From JAKCDU01 sp035551615 (GTDB lineage Bacteria > Actinomycetota > Acidimicrobiia > Acidimicrobiales > Palsa-688): a DNA stretch of 64,000 nt. Location of the stretch: positions 1 through 64,000 of the forward strand of contig DASZNC010000022.1 of the NCBI GenBank assembly GCA_035551615.1, in the 5' to 3' direction. Made by a program: the position numbers and the translations under genes. This document shows positions 53,064-60,485 of the stretch, piece by piece (position 1 is the first letter of the stretch; every line of letters starts with the position of its first letter). The notes beneath the pieces were generated by a model, which worked only from the letters and a program-made list of their open reading frames with translations, was not told where the DNA came from and did no database searches.

Positions 53064-53831
53064 ATGCCGAAGACGAGGGGCGGATCGCGTCCGGGCCTGA
53101 TCATCCCGGCACTGGCGGCCGTGGCACTGGCGGCCGGTGCCTGTGGCGGCGGCTCGAAATCCCCGGCCGCATTGAGCTCGCCGACGAGCCCGGCGTCGTC
53201 GCCGGCGTCCGCCTCGACGCCGACCACCTCCGCCTCGGGCGGGGGCGGCGGTCAACTCTCCCAGCTCACCAACGAGATGAACTCGGCTACAGACACCACG
53301 TTCAAAGCCGTCTACACCGGCAACAGCGACGGCCAGACGTCGACCATCACTATCGAGCAGGCCCCACCCAAGTCGGTGTTCGGCAGCGGCACGAGCGAGG
53401 TCATCAGCGACGGGTCCCAGACCTACTTCTGTGACCTGTCCGACCAGAAGTCGTGCGTGGCCGAGTCCGGTCCCAACCCGCTCGCCTCCATAGTGTCCCT
53501 CTACAGCCCGAAGACCTACATCAGCGTCCTCCAGGCGGCCGAAGCGGCCACTGCCGCCCACGTCGCCGGCTACGACGTGTCGTTCGCCACCAAGACCATC
53601 GCCGGGCAGCCGTCGAACTGCGTAACCGTCGGCGGCGGGGGCAGCACCGGCACCTACTGCGTAACGGACAGCGGCATCCTGGCTTCTGTCACGACTGGCG
53701 CCGATAGTTTCACGTTGACCTCGTACACCACCGACGTTCCGGCCAGCGACTTCCAGATTCCCAGCGGAGCCACCACCCAGACCGTCCCGCAGGTGACCCT
53801 GCCGTCGGGTGTGACCCTCCCCCCGGGGTGA
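53064..53831 (+). CDS. Lipoprotein of unknown function
   Basis: The 255-residue protein has a lipoprotein signal peptide (LIIPALAAVALAAGAC, lipid Cys at about residue 27), a Ser/Ala/Pro/Thr linker and a beta-rich exported domain (TDTTFKAVYTGNSDGQTSTI, SVFGSGTSEVISDGSQTYFC with Cys pairs FCDLSDQKSC and NCVTVGGGGSTGTYC). It has the general form of actinobacterial LppX/LprG-like or DUF-type lipoproteins that bind lipids or sense, but I cannot assign it. GAGGGGA precedes the ATG; it follows the two-component operon by 110 bp. Confidence 0.78.
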   Translation: MPKTRGGSRPGLIIPALAAVALAAGACGGGSKSPAALSSPTSPASSPASASTPTTSASGGGGGQLSQLTNEMNSATDTTFKAVYTGNSDGQTSTITIEQAPPKSVFGSGTSEVISDGSQTYFCDLSDQKSCVAESGPNPLASIVSLYSPKTYISVLQAAEAATAAHVAGYDVSFATKTIAGQPSNCVTVGGGGSTGTYCVTDSGILASVTTGADSFTLTSYTTDVPASDFQIPSGATTQTVPQVTLPSGVTLPPG

Positions 53832-53855
53832 CAGTTCCGTAGGAGAAGTACCGGC

Positions 53856-54131
53856 TCAGCCGACCACCCGGCCGTCGCGCACGTCAACGCCCTCCTTCTG
53901 CAGGCGGCGGGATTGCTCGACCTCCTTGCCGGGCGCCAGCTTCCCGCTTGAGTAGACCACCCGCCACCAGCACAGGCCGTCCTCGGGGCGGCTGCTGGCC
54001 AGGACCGCGCCCACCCCCCGCGCCGCCCCAGGGAATCCGGCCTGCTCGGCCAGGTCCCCGTAGCTCACGACCTGCCCCGGCCCGACCGAACTCAGAGCAG
54101 CGATGACCTGCTCCCTGAAGTCGGCCGCCAC
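53856..54131 (-). CDS. Alkyltransferase-like (ATL/MGMT-family) DNA-binding protein
   Basis: From a GTG at 54131 the 91-residue protein covers the DNA-binding domain of the O6-alkylguanine alkyltransferase family (FREQVIAALSSVGPGQVVSY, GDLAEQAGFPGAARGVGAVL). The active-site PCHR of true transferases is CWWR here (DGLCWWRVVYSSGKLAPG): the reactive Cys position holds Trp, the mark of alkyltransferase-like proteins, which flag O6-alkylguanine for nucleotide excision repair instead of repairing it. An ATG at 54203 would add 24 unlikely residues. uvrABC are elsewhere in the window. Confidence 0.85.
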   Translation of the reverse strand: MAADFREQVIAALSSVGPGQVVSYGDLAEQAGFPGAARGVGAVLASSRPEDGLCWWRVVYSSGKLAPGKEVEQSRRLQKEGVDVRDGRVVG

Positions 54132-54222
54132 CGCCCGCAGCCTACGAGACCGGCAGCCGATGGGGCGCACGGGCGGGGCGGGTGGGGGCGGAGAGGCCCC
54201 CACCTTTGACCGCTGAGAGAAC

Positions 54223-54990
54223 TCAGATCGACAGGCGGGCCTGCAGGCGACCGTCGGCCACCTCGTGGGCCAGCGACAACCCAGCCCGTCCGGCCACCTC
54301 GGCCAGCCCGCTCAGATCGGTGGGCGTCTCGTCGGGGTGGACCGGCTGGACGACGGTCAGCGCGTCGGCGGTGACCGACACGTCCATCTCGTCGCCGGAG
54401 CGAGCCAGGCGGCGCAGCATCTCGACGCTGACCCGGGCGGTGACCGCAGCCCGGGCCGGGTCGGCCAGCTTGACGTGGCCGGCGAGCGCCAACTCGCTGG
54501 GCGTGCCCATCACCTCGCGGATCACAGACAGCTCGGTGGCCACCACGGCGCGGATCGAGCCGTCCCAGGGCACCGGCAGATCAACACCGGGACCGACCAC
54601 GTCCATCCACTCCCGCTCCACCCGCAGCTTCTCCAGCTCCCAGACGGTCCGTGCCGGGTCGGACGCGACCGCCGCCCTTACCGCCTCGTCCGACCGCCGG
54701 ATGGCCTCGCCGATCCGCTTCTCGGCCTCCCCGGACCGCCGCTCGGCGTCGTGCGCCTTCTGCTCGGCCGCCCTGGTCCGGCCCTCGGCCGCCGTCGAGC
54801 GGGCCTCGGCCGCCCGGCGCTGTTTGTCGGATTCCTCCAGCAGGTCGACCGCCTCGGCCAGCCGCCCGTTGAGCTGGTCCACCCGGCCCTCCGCCCGATG
54901 GCGGGCCACGGAGGCCCGTCGGGCGACCACACTCAGGGCGGACACGGCCACAATTGCGACAATCACGACGACGACGAGAGCGACGACCAT
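54223..54990 (-). CDS. Membrane-anchored coiled-coil protein of unknown function
   Basis: The 255-residue protein starts with one transmembrane helix (VVALVVVVIVAIVAVSALSV), then an Ala/Arg/Glu-rich coiled coil (about 30-110, KQRRAAEARSTAAEGRTRAA), then a mixed alpha/beta domain (VWELEKLRVEREWMDVVGPG, AVVATELSVIREVMGTPSEL, MDVSVTADALTVVQPV). The last part resembles a degenerate histidine-kinase ATPase domain in secondary structure but lacks the N, G1 and G2 boxes, so this is only a suggestion. An ATG at 55032 is an alternative start. It is divergent from the fatty-acid operon. Confidence 0.7.
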   Translation of the reverse strand: MVVALVVVVIVAIVAVSALSVVARRASVARHRAEGRVDQLNGRLAEAVDLLEESDKQRRAAEARSTAAEGRTRAAEQKAHDAERRSGEAEKRIGEAIRRSDEAVRAAVASDPARTVWELEKLRVEREWMDVVGPGVDLPVPWDGSIRAVVATELSVIREVMGTPSELALAGHVKLADPARAAVTARVSVEMLRRLARSGDEMDVSVTADALTVVQPVHPDETPTDLSGLAEVAGRAGLSLAHEVADGRLQARLSI

Positions 54991-55184
54991 TGGGCTGCCA
55001 CCGTACCGATCCGCCGCCGGGCGCGGAGACATCGCCTAACTGTGGTAACTGTTCAGGGGTTGCCCAAAGGAGTTAGCTGGAGGCTGGGTCGGGCGTTACG
55101 TTTCGGCCCGCTGATCGGTCCAACCGACCGGCAAGCCCGCCGAACACCGTCCGTCCCGCTTCTGCGACAGGAGACTGCTACACA

Positions 55185-56387
55185 GTGCCCGCCTTCGTGT
55201 TCCCCGGCCAAGGAGCGCAGCGCCCGGGTATGGGGATCCCGTGGTTGGAACATCCCTCGTGGGAGGTGGTGGAGGAGGCGTCCGTCGCCGCCGATCGTGA
55301 CATCGGCCGTCTGCTCACCGATGCCGACGACCAGGAGTTGATGGAGACGCGCAACGCCCAAGTGGCGACGTTCACCTTCAGCCTGCTGGTGCTGGACGCA
55401 GTCGAGCGGCTGGGTATCGTCCCGACCCGCCTGGCCGGACACTCGGTCGGCGAGTACACCGCCCTGGCCGCCAGCGGCGCCCTCGGCTTCGAGGAGTCCA
55501 TCCGGCTGGTGGCCGAGCGGGGCGAGGCCATGCAGGCCGCCGCCGACGGCACGACCGGTGCCATGACCGTCATCTCCGGCTGCGACGCCGACACCGTCGA
55601 CATCGCCTGCCGCCTGGCCGATGGCGAAGTGTGGGTGGCCAACTTCAACAGCGCCGAGGAGACGGTCATAGCCGGCCACCCCGAATCGCTCGAGCGGGCC
55701 GCCAGCCTGGCCTTGGACATGGGCGCCCGGCGGTCCGTCCCGGTGAAGGTGGGCGGGGCGTTCCACACCCCGTTCATGGCCCCGGCCCGCGACCGGCTCC
55801 GGAAAATGCTGGCCACCATCACACTGCACGACCCCGACACCCCGATCGTCGCCAACGTGGACGGCCGGTTCCACACCCGGGGCGAGGACTGGCGCCTCCT
55901 CCTGTCGGCGCAGCTGTGCAGCCCCATCCGGTGGTACCAGAGCATCATGCGGCTGGCCGGCCTCGACGACCCGGAACTGGACATCGAACGTTGTTTCGTA
56001 GAGCTCGGACCGGGCGACTCCCTGTCGTCGATGATCCGCCAGACACTGCCGGCGGCGACCACGGTCACCGTGCGGGCGCCGGCCGATCTGGACCATCTGG
56101 TCGAGGCCGTGTCCGGCGACAGCGCCCTGCACGCCTACGCCCTGGACCACCAAGGTGAACAGCTCTACGTCTCGGAACGGGTCGTGATCAGCCCGATCGC
56201 CGGCGTGTTCGAGCCGGTGCCCGACGGACCGGTCGCAGGTGACCGGATCGAGGTGGGCACACTCCTCGGGACGGTGAGCGGCCAGGAGGTCCTGGCCCCC
56301 TTCGCCGGCCGGCTGGAGGGTGGACTGGCCCAACCCGGGGAACGGGTGCAGGCGGGCCAGCCCATCGTGTGGTTGCATACGGCATGA
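55185..56387 (+). CDS. fabD: Malonyl-CoA:ACP transacylase fused to a lipoyl-like domain
   Basis: FabD moves malonyl from CoA to acyl carrier protein to supply fatty-acid elongation. The N-terminal 320 residues are a complete FabD: FVFPGQGAQRPGMG, nucleophile GHSVGEYTALAA (Ser near 86), RGEAMQAAADG, and the catalytic His in GGAFHTPFMAPA. Residues about 333-400 form an extra domain with the biotinyl/lipoyl pattern (VISPIAGVFEPV, GDRIEVGTLLGTV, VLAPFAGRLEGGL, GERVQAGQPIVWL) but without the EAMKM hairpin that carries the modified Lys. Normal FabD ends near 310 residues. The GTG start is first in a fabD-fabH-acpP-fabF operon. Confidence 0.93.
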   Translation: MPAFVFPGQGAQRPGMGIPWLEHPSWEVVEEASVAADRDIGRLLTDADDQELMETRNAQVATFTFSLLVLDAVERLGIVPTRLAGHSVGEYTALAASGALGFEESIRLVAERGEAMQAAADGTTGAMTVISGCDADTVDIACRLADGEVWVANFNSAEETVIAGHPESLERAASLALDMGARRSVPVKVGGAFHTPFMAPARDRLRKMLATITLHDPDTPIVANVDGRFHTRGEDWRLLLSAQLCSPIRWYQSIMRLAGLDDPELDIERCFVELGPGDSLSSMIRQTLPAATTVTVRAPADLDHLVEAVSGDSALHAYALDHQGEQLYVSERVVISPIAGVFEPVPDGPVAGDRIEVGTLLGTVSGQEVLAPFAGRLEGGLAQPGERVQAGQPIVWLHTA

Positions 56388-57376
56388 CCGGCGTCACCAT
56401 CACCGGATGGGGCACCTCGCTCCCCGATCGCATCGTCACCAACAAGGACATCACCACCCTCTTCGACACCACCGAGGAGTGGATCGCCGAGCGCAGCGGA
56501 ATCCGGAGCCGGCGGGCCGCCACCGGGCCGTTCGTCGACCCCCAGCCGCCCGCCCATCCGCCCGAGAGCGGTCTCGGTACGACCGGCACACTGGCCGTGG
56601 AGGCCGGCCGTCAGGCCATGGCCTGCGCCGGCGTGGAGGCCAACGACATCGACCTGGTGGTCCTGTGCACGACCACCCCCGATCAGCTCATACCGGCCAA
56701 CTCGGCGTCGGTCGCCGCCGCCCTCGGCATCGCCGGCGGATCGATGGACCTGAATGCGGCCTGCGCCGGGTTCACCTACGGGCTGGTGACCGCCAGCGGC
56801 CTGCTGGCCATCGGGGCCGAACGGATCCTGCTCATCGGGGCCGAGACCCTGACCCGGGCCACCAACTGGGAGGACCGCACGAACGCCTTCCTGTTCGGCG
56901 ACGGCGCCGGGGCGGTGATCGTGGAGGCCACCCCGGGCGACGGTTCACTGCTCGGGTGGGACCTGGGCGTGGACGGCACCCTGGTGCCCCTGCTGTACGC
57001 CCAGCACGGCTCGGGCATGGTCATGAGGGGCAAGGAGGTGTTCCGGCGGGCCGTGCTGGCCACGGTGGAGTCGGCGAGGACGTCCCTGGAGCGGGCCAAG
57101 CTCACCATCGACGACATCGATCTGTTCGTCCCCCACCAGGCCAACATCCGCATCATGGAGGCGGCCGCCAGCCGGTTGGGTCTTTCCGCCGCCAAGATCG
57201 CCTCGGTGATCGACCGGACCGGGAACACCAGCTCGGCATCGATCCCGTTGGCTCTGATCGACGCCGTCGAAAACGGGCGGGTGCACGACGGCGACCACCT
57301 GCTGCTGGCCGGCTTCGGCGCCGGGATGACATGGGCGTCGGCGGTCTGGCGCTGGCAGGGTCCGTCGCCTAAGTGA
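56384..57376 (+). CDS. fabH: 3-oxoacyl-ACP synthase III
   Basis: FabH starts fatty-acid synthesis by condensing an acyl-CoA primer with malonyl-ACP. The 330-residue protein has the Cys-His-Asn triad: Cys in DLNAACAGFTYGLVT, His in LFVPHQANIRIM and Asn in DRTGNTSSASIPLA. The N-terminus has DTTEEWIAERSGIRSRR. The ATG overlaps the fabD stop (ATGA), so translation is coupled. Primer choice (acetyl or branched) cannot be read from sequence. Confidence 0.96.
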   Translation: MTGVTITGWGTSLPDRIVTNKDITTLFDTTEEWIAERSGIRSRRAATGPFVDPQPPAHPPESGLGTTGTLAVEAGRQAMACAGVEANDIDLVVLCTTTPDQLIPANSASVAAALGIAGGSMDLNAACAGFTYGLVTASGLLAIGAERILLIGAETLTRATNWEDRTNAFLFGDGAGAVIVEATPGDGSLLGWDLGVDGTLVPLLYAQHGSGMVMRGKEVFRRAVLATVESARTSLERAKLTIDDIDLFVPHQANIRIMEAAASRLGLSAAKIASVIDRTGNTSSASIPLALIDAVENGRVHDGDHLLLAGFGAGMTWASAVWRWQGPSPK

Positions 57377-57412
57377 CGGCACTGGGCGGTACCGAGCGGT
57401 AACAAATGGGCT

Positions 57413-57470
57413 CTTCCCAGGTAGGGAAGAATGCCCGCAGGCATGAGTACATTTTCACGGTAGGACCGTG
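57413..57470 (+). promoter_or_regulatory. Three consecutive hairpins and a possible internal promoter before acpP
   Basis: Perfect stems are CTTCCC/GGGAAG (57413-57429), ATGCC/GGCAT (57431-57444) and CACGGT/ACCGTG (57456-57470). TACATT (57448-57453) is a -10-like hexamer between the second and third hairpins. The Shine-Dalgarno of acpP follows a few bases after the last stem. The structure could end fabDH transcripts, give acpP its own promoter, or stabilise acpP mRNA. Confidence 0.55.
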
Positions 57471-57488
57471 ACCGGACAGGGAGATTCG

Positions 57489-57749
57489 ATGGCAGACGAC
57501 AACGTTCAGGATTCCGAAGCGTTCAAGAAGTTCCAGAAGTGCGCGGTCGACGTGCTTCAGGTGGAGGCGGCCAAGGTGACCCCCGGGGCCAGCTTCGCCG
57601 ATGACCTCGACGCCGACAGCCTGGACCTGGTCGAGCTGGTGATGGCCCTCGAGGAGGAGTTCGACATCACCGTCGACGAGTCCGAGCTGGAGGGCGTGGA
57701 GACCGTCGGACAGGCGTACGAGCTGGTCACCTCCAAGCTGCCCGACTGA
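57489..57749 (+). CDS. acpP: Acyl carrier protein
   Basis: ACP carries growing acyl chains on a 4'-phosphopantetheine arm. The 86-residue acidic protein has the attachment site DDLDADSLDLVELVMALEEE with the Ser in DSL, and the recognition helix II after it. CAGGGAG precedes the ATG. It lies between fabH and fabF, 112 bp after fabH with hairpins in between, and overlaps the fabF start by one base. Confidence 0.96.
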   Translation: MADDNVQDSEAFKKFQKCAVDVLQVEAAKVTPGASFADDLDADSLDLVELVMALEEEFDITVDESELEGVETVGQAYELVTSKLPD

Positions 57750-58966
57750 TGTACGCGCTTTATCCGAGCGACGGGCAGGAGGGTGTCCAGGGGCGGCGGG
57801 TCGCGGTCACCGGGCTCGGCGTCGTCGCATCCTGCGGTGTCGGCCGGGAGGCGTTCTGGACCGGGCTCCTCGGTCCGGCGCCACAAGGACCGCGCCGGGT
57901 CGGGGAGTTCGACCCGGCGTCGATCTACGGCCCGAAGGACATCCGCCGGGTCGACCGCTTCACCCAGCTGGCCGCCGTCGCCGCCGAGGAGGCGCTGCAG
58001 GACGCCGGCGGGTTGAGCGCGCTGGCCGTCGATCCGGCCCGGGCCGGGGTCATGATCGGCACCGGGATCGGTGGCATCGAGACGCTCGAGGACCAGATCC
58101 ACATCATGATCGACAAGGGCGAGCGGCGGGTCACCCCGTTCCTCGTGCCCATGATGATGGGCAACCGGGCGGCGGCCGACGTGTCGATGCGCTACGGCCT
58201 GTGCGGCCCGTGTGAGGCCATCGTGACCGCCTGCGCAGCCGGCACCCAGAGTGTCGGGGCCGGGGCCCGCCTGATCGCCAACGGGCGCTGCGACGTGGTG
58301 TTCGCGGGCTCGTCCGAGGCCGCCATCACGCCCATCGGGCAGGCCGGGTTCGCCAACATGACCGCCCTGTCCACCACCGGTGTGTCGATGCCGTTCGACG
58401 CCAAGCGGGACGGCTTCGTGATCGGCGAGGGCGGCGCCGTGCTGGTGCTCGAGGAGTACGGCCGGGCGGTGGCCCGGGGCGCCCACATCTATGCGGAGCT
58501 GGCCGGCGCGGCGAGCACCGCCGACGCCCACCACATCACCGCCCCGTCACCGCAGGGCAGCGGGGCCGTCGCCTGCATGGAGCTGGCCCTCCAGGACGCC
58601 GGCCTGGCGGCCGACGCCATCACCCACATCAACGCCCATGGCACCTCCACACCGGCCAACGACCTGGCCGAGGGGCAGGCCATCACCAAGGTGTTCGGCA
58701 GCCCGGGCCCGGCGGTCACATCGGTCAAGGGCATCACCGGTCACTCGCTCGGCGCCGCCGGCTCGATCGAAGCGGTGGCCCTGGCCCTGTCGATCGCTCA
58801 CGGGGTGATCCCGCCCACCGCCGGGCTGACCGAGATCGATCCCGAGATCCGCCTCGACGTGGTCACCGGTTCGCCCCGGCCCTGGCAGCCCGGTCCGGCG
58901 CTGTCCAACAGCTTCGGCTTCGGCGGCCACAACGGCACCATCGTCATGGTGCCGCCCAGCCGCTAG
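57749..58966 (+). CDS. fabF: 3-oxoacyl-ACP synthase II
   Basis: FabF elongates acyl-ACP by condensation with malonyl-ACP. The 405-residue protein has Cys in EAIVTACAAGTQSVGAG, His in HINAHGTSTPANDLAEG, Lys and His in VTSVKGITGHSLGAAGSIEA, and the C-terminal NSFGFGGHNGTIV loop. The N-terminus starts RRVAVTGLGVVASCGVG after about 15 extra residues. The ATG overlaps the acpP stop (TGATG). Confidence 0.96.
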   Translation: MYALYPSDGQEGVQGRRVAVTGLGVVASCGVGREAFWTGLLGPAPQGPRRVGEFDPASIYGPKDIRRVDRFTQLAAVAAEEALQDAGGLSALAVDPARAGVMIGTGIGGIETLEDQIHIMIDKGERRVTPFLVPMMMGNRAAADVSMRYGLCGPCEAIVTACAAGTQSVGAGARLIANGRCDVVFAGSSEAAITPIGQAGFANMTALSTTGVSMPFDAKRDGFVIGEGGAVLVLEEYGRAVARGAHIYAELAGAASTADAHHITAPSPQGSGAVACMELALQDAGLAADAITHINAHGTSTPANDLAEGQAITKVFGSPGPAVTSVKGITGHSLGAAGSIEAVALALSIAHGVIPPTAGLTEIDPEIRLDVVTGSPRPWQPGPALSNSFGFGGHNGTIVMVPPSR

Positions 58967-59009
58967 CTCGCTCGCTCGGGAATCGGCCGAACCGCCGGGC
59001 GGGCGGAGG

Positions 59010-59098
59010 CGGCCTGGCGGGGTTACCGCGCCGGCGGGGTTACCGCGCCGGTGGCCGGGCGGGGCGGCCGGCTGCGGGGCGGCCGGCTGCGGGGCGGT
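59010..59098. repeat. Short GC-rich direct repeats after fabF
   Basis: CGGGGTTACCGCGCCGG occurs twice in tandem near 59017-59053, and GGGGCGGCCGGCTGC twice just after. They precede the palindrome cluster. I see no gene between 58967 and 59332. Confidence 0.6.
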
Positions 59099-59159
59099 TG
59101 GCAGGGTCGACGGGTCGCGGCCGGCGGCAGGAGCGGGCGGCCGGGACGCGTGCATCTCG

Positions 59160-59305
59160 CGTACACGGGTCGGGATCGAGTGTTCACGAAGTGCGCGTTT
59201 TCGTACCGACCGGGTACACGTCGATCTCCGCCCGATCGTGCTGTACGCGAATGGTACGGAAACGTACCGCCGGCGTACACGCCGATAGTCAGACGATCGA
59301 AAGGT
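59160..59305. repeat. Cluster of GTAC-centred palindromes, copy 2
   Basis: It contains CGCGTTTTCGTACC followed by GGTACACG (59194-59220), which matches 26147-26174 with 5 mismatches in 28, then GGTACGGAAACGTACC and CGGCGTACACGCCG. Like copy 1 it sits in a convergent intergenic region, here between fabF and the iron transporter ATPase gene. Confidence 0.65.
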
Positions 59306-59332
59306 GCACACGAACGCCCACCGACGAAGGCG

Positions 59333-60406
59333 CTACGCCCGGTCGGCGGACGCCTCCACGCTGGGCCGCTCGCCGGCCGGCCAGACCGTCACCCCGTCGG
59401 CCGGGCCGGTCAGGGCGATGCGGGCGCCGCGCACCAGATGGTTCGGACCCTGCAGCCGGACCCGCAGGCTCTCCCCGCCCTCCAGCGCCACGGTGAGCAG
59501 CGTGTCGTGGCCGTGGAAGTCGACCGCGGTCACCGTCCCGGGTGCTCCCCCGCGCTCGGCGATTTCCAGCTGCTCGGGCCGGAGCATCACCGATACCGAA
59601 TCTCCGTCACCGGATGGGGCGGCGGCGCCGGGCAGCAGGTGCTGGCCGAGGGCGGTCTCGACCCGGCCGCCACGCACCACGCCGGCCAGCACGTTGGCCT
59701 GACCCACGAACGCGGCGACCCCGGCCGTGGCCGGATGGGAGTAGACCTCGAGCGGGCTGCCGTGCTGCACGATCCGCCCCTGCTCCACCACCGCGACCAG
59801 ATCCGAGGTCGACAACGCTTCGTCCTGGTCGTGGGTCACCAGGATCGTTGTCGTCCCCGTCTCCCGCAGCAGCCTCTGCACTTCCATCCGCATGCTCGAC
59901 CGCAGGGCGGCGTCGAGAGACGAGAACGGCTCGTCGAGAAGCACCAGGGCGGGCCGGGCGGCCAGGGCCCGGGCCAGTGCCACCCGCTGCTGCTGGCCGC
60001 CGGACAGCTCGTGGGGATAGCGGCCCCCGAGGTCGGACATGCCGATCAGGTCGAGCATCTCGGCCACCCGCTGCTTCTTCACCTTGCGGTCCTTCAGCCC
60101 GAACGCGATGTTGGCGGCCACCCGCAGGTGCGGGAACAGGGCGCCCTCCTGGGGCACGTAACCGATGCGCCGGTCCTCCGGGCGCATGTGGGTCGACGGG
60201 CCCTCGACCAGCTCCCCGGCGATCCGCACCTCGCCGGCGTCGGCCCGCTCGAATCCGGCCAGGATGCGCAACAGGGTGGTCTTGCCGCTACCCGACGGTC
60301 CCAGGATCGCCGTACACGTGGCGGCCGGGACGGCCAGATCGATCCCGCCCAGGACCGGGTGGTCACCGAACGCCTTGTGGACGCCGGAGATGGTCAGATC
60401 CGTCAT
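59333..60406 (-). CDS. fbpC: Ferric iron ABC transporter ATP-binding protein
   Basis: The 357-residue ATPase has Walker A AILGPSGSGKTTLLRI, signature HELSGGQQQRVALARALA, Walker B ALVLLDEPFSSLDAAL and the H-loop LVTHDQDEAL. A C-terminal TOBE-type domain (about 260-357) follows, as in FbpC and related importers. I used the ATG at 60406 where homology starts; an ATG at 60424 adds 6 residues. It is the last gene of an fbpA-fbpB-fbpC operon for ferric iron uptake. Confidence 0.94.
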   Translation of the reverse strand: MTDLTISGVHKAFGDHPVLGGIDLAVPAATCTAILGPSGSGKTTLLRILAGFERADAGEVRIAGELVEGPSTHMRPEDRRIGYVPQEGALFPHLRVAANIAFGLKDRKVKKQRVAEMLDLIGMSDLGGRYPHELSGGQQQRVALARALAARPALVLLDEPFSSLDAALRSSMRMEVQRLLRETGTTTILVTHDQDEALSTSDLVAVVEQGRIVQHGSPLEVYSHPATAGVAAFVGQANVLAGVVRGGRVETALGQHLLPGAAAPSGDGDSVSVMLRPEQLEIAERGGAPGTVTAVDFHGHDTLLTVALEGGESLRVRLQGPNHLVRGARIALTGPADGVTVWPAGERPSVEASADRA

Positions 60407-60485
60407 TGCCAACCAGTGTCTCATCGGCGGGGCCCTCCTCTCACGTGGAGGTCCGCGGTCAGCAGCGGTGAGGGCTTGGACGGCG

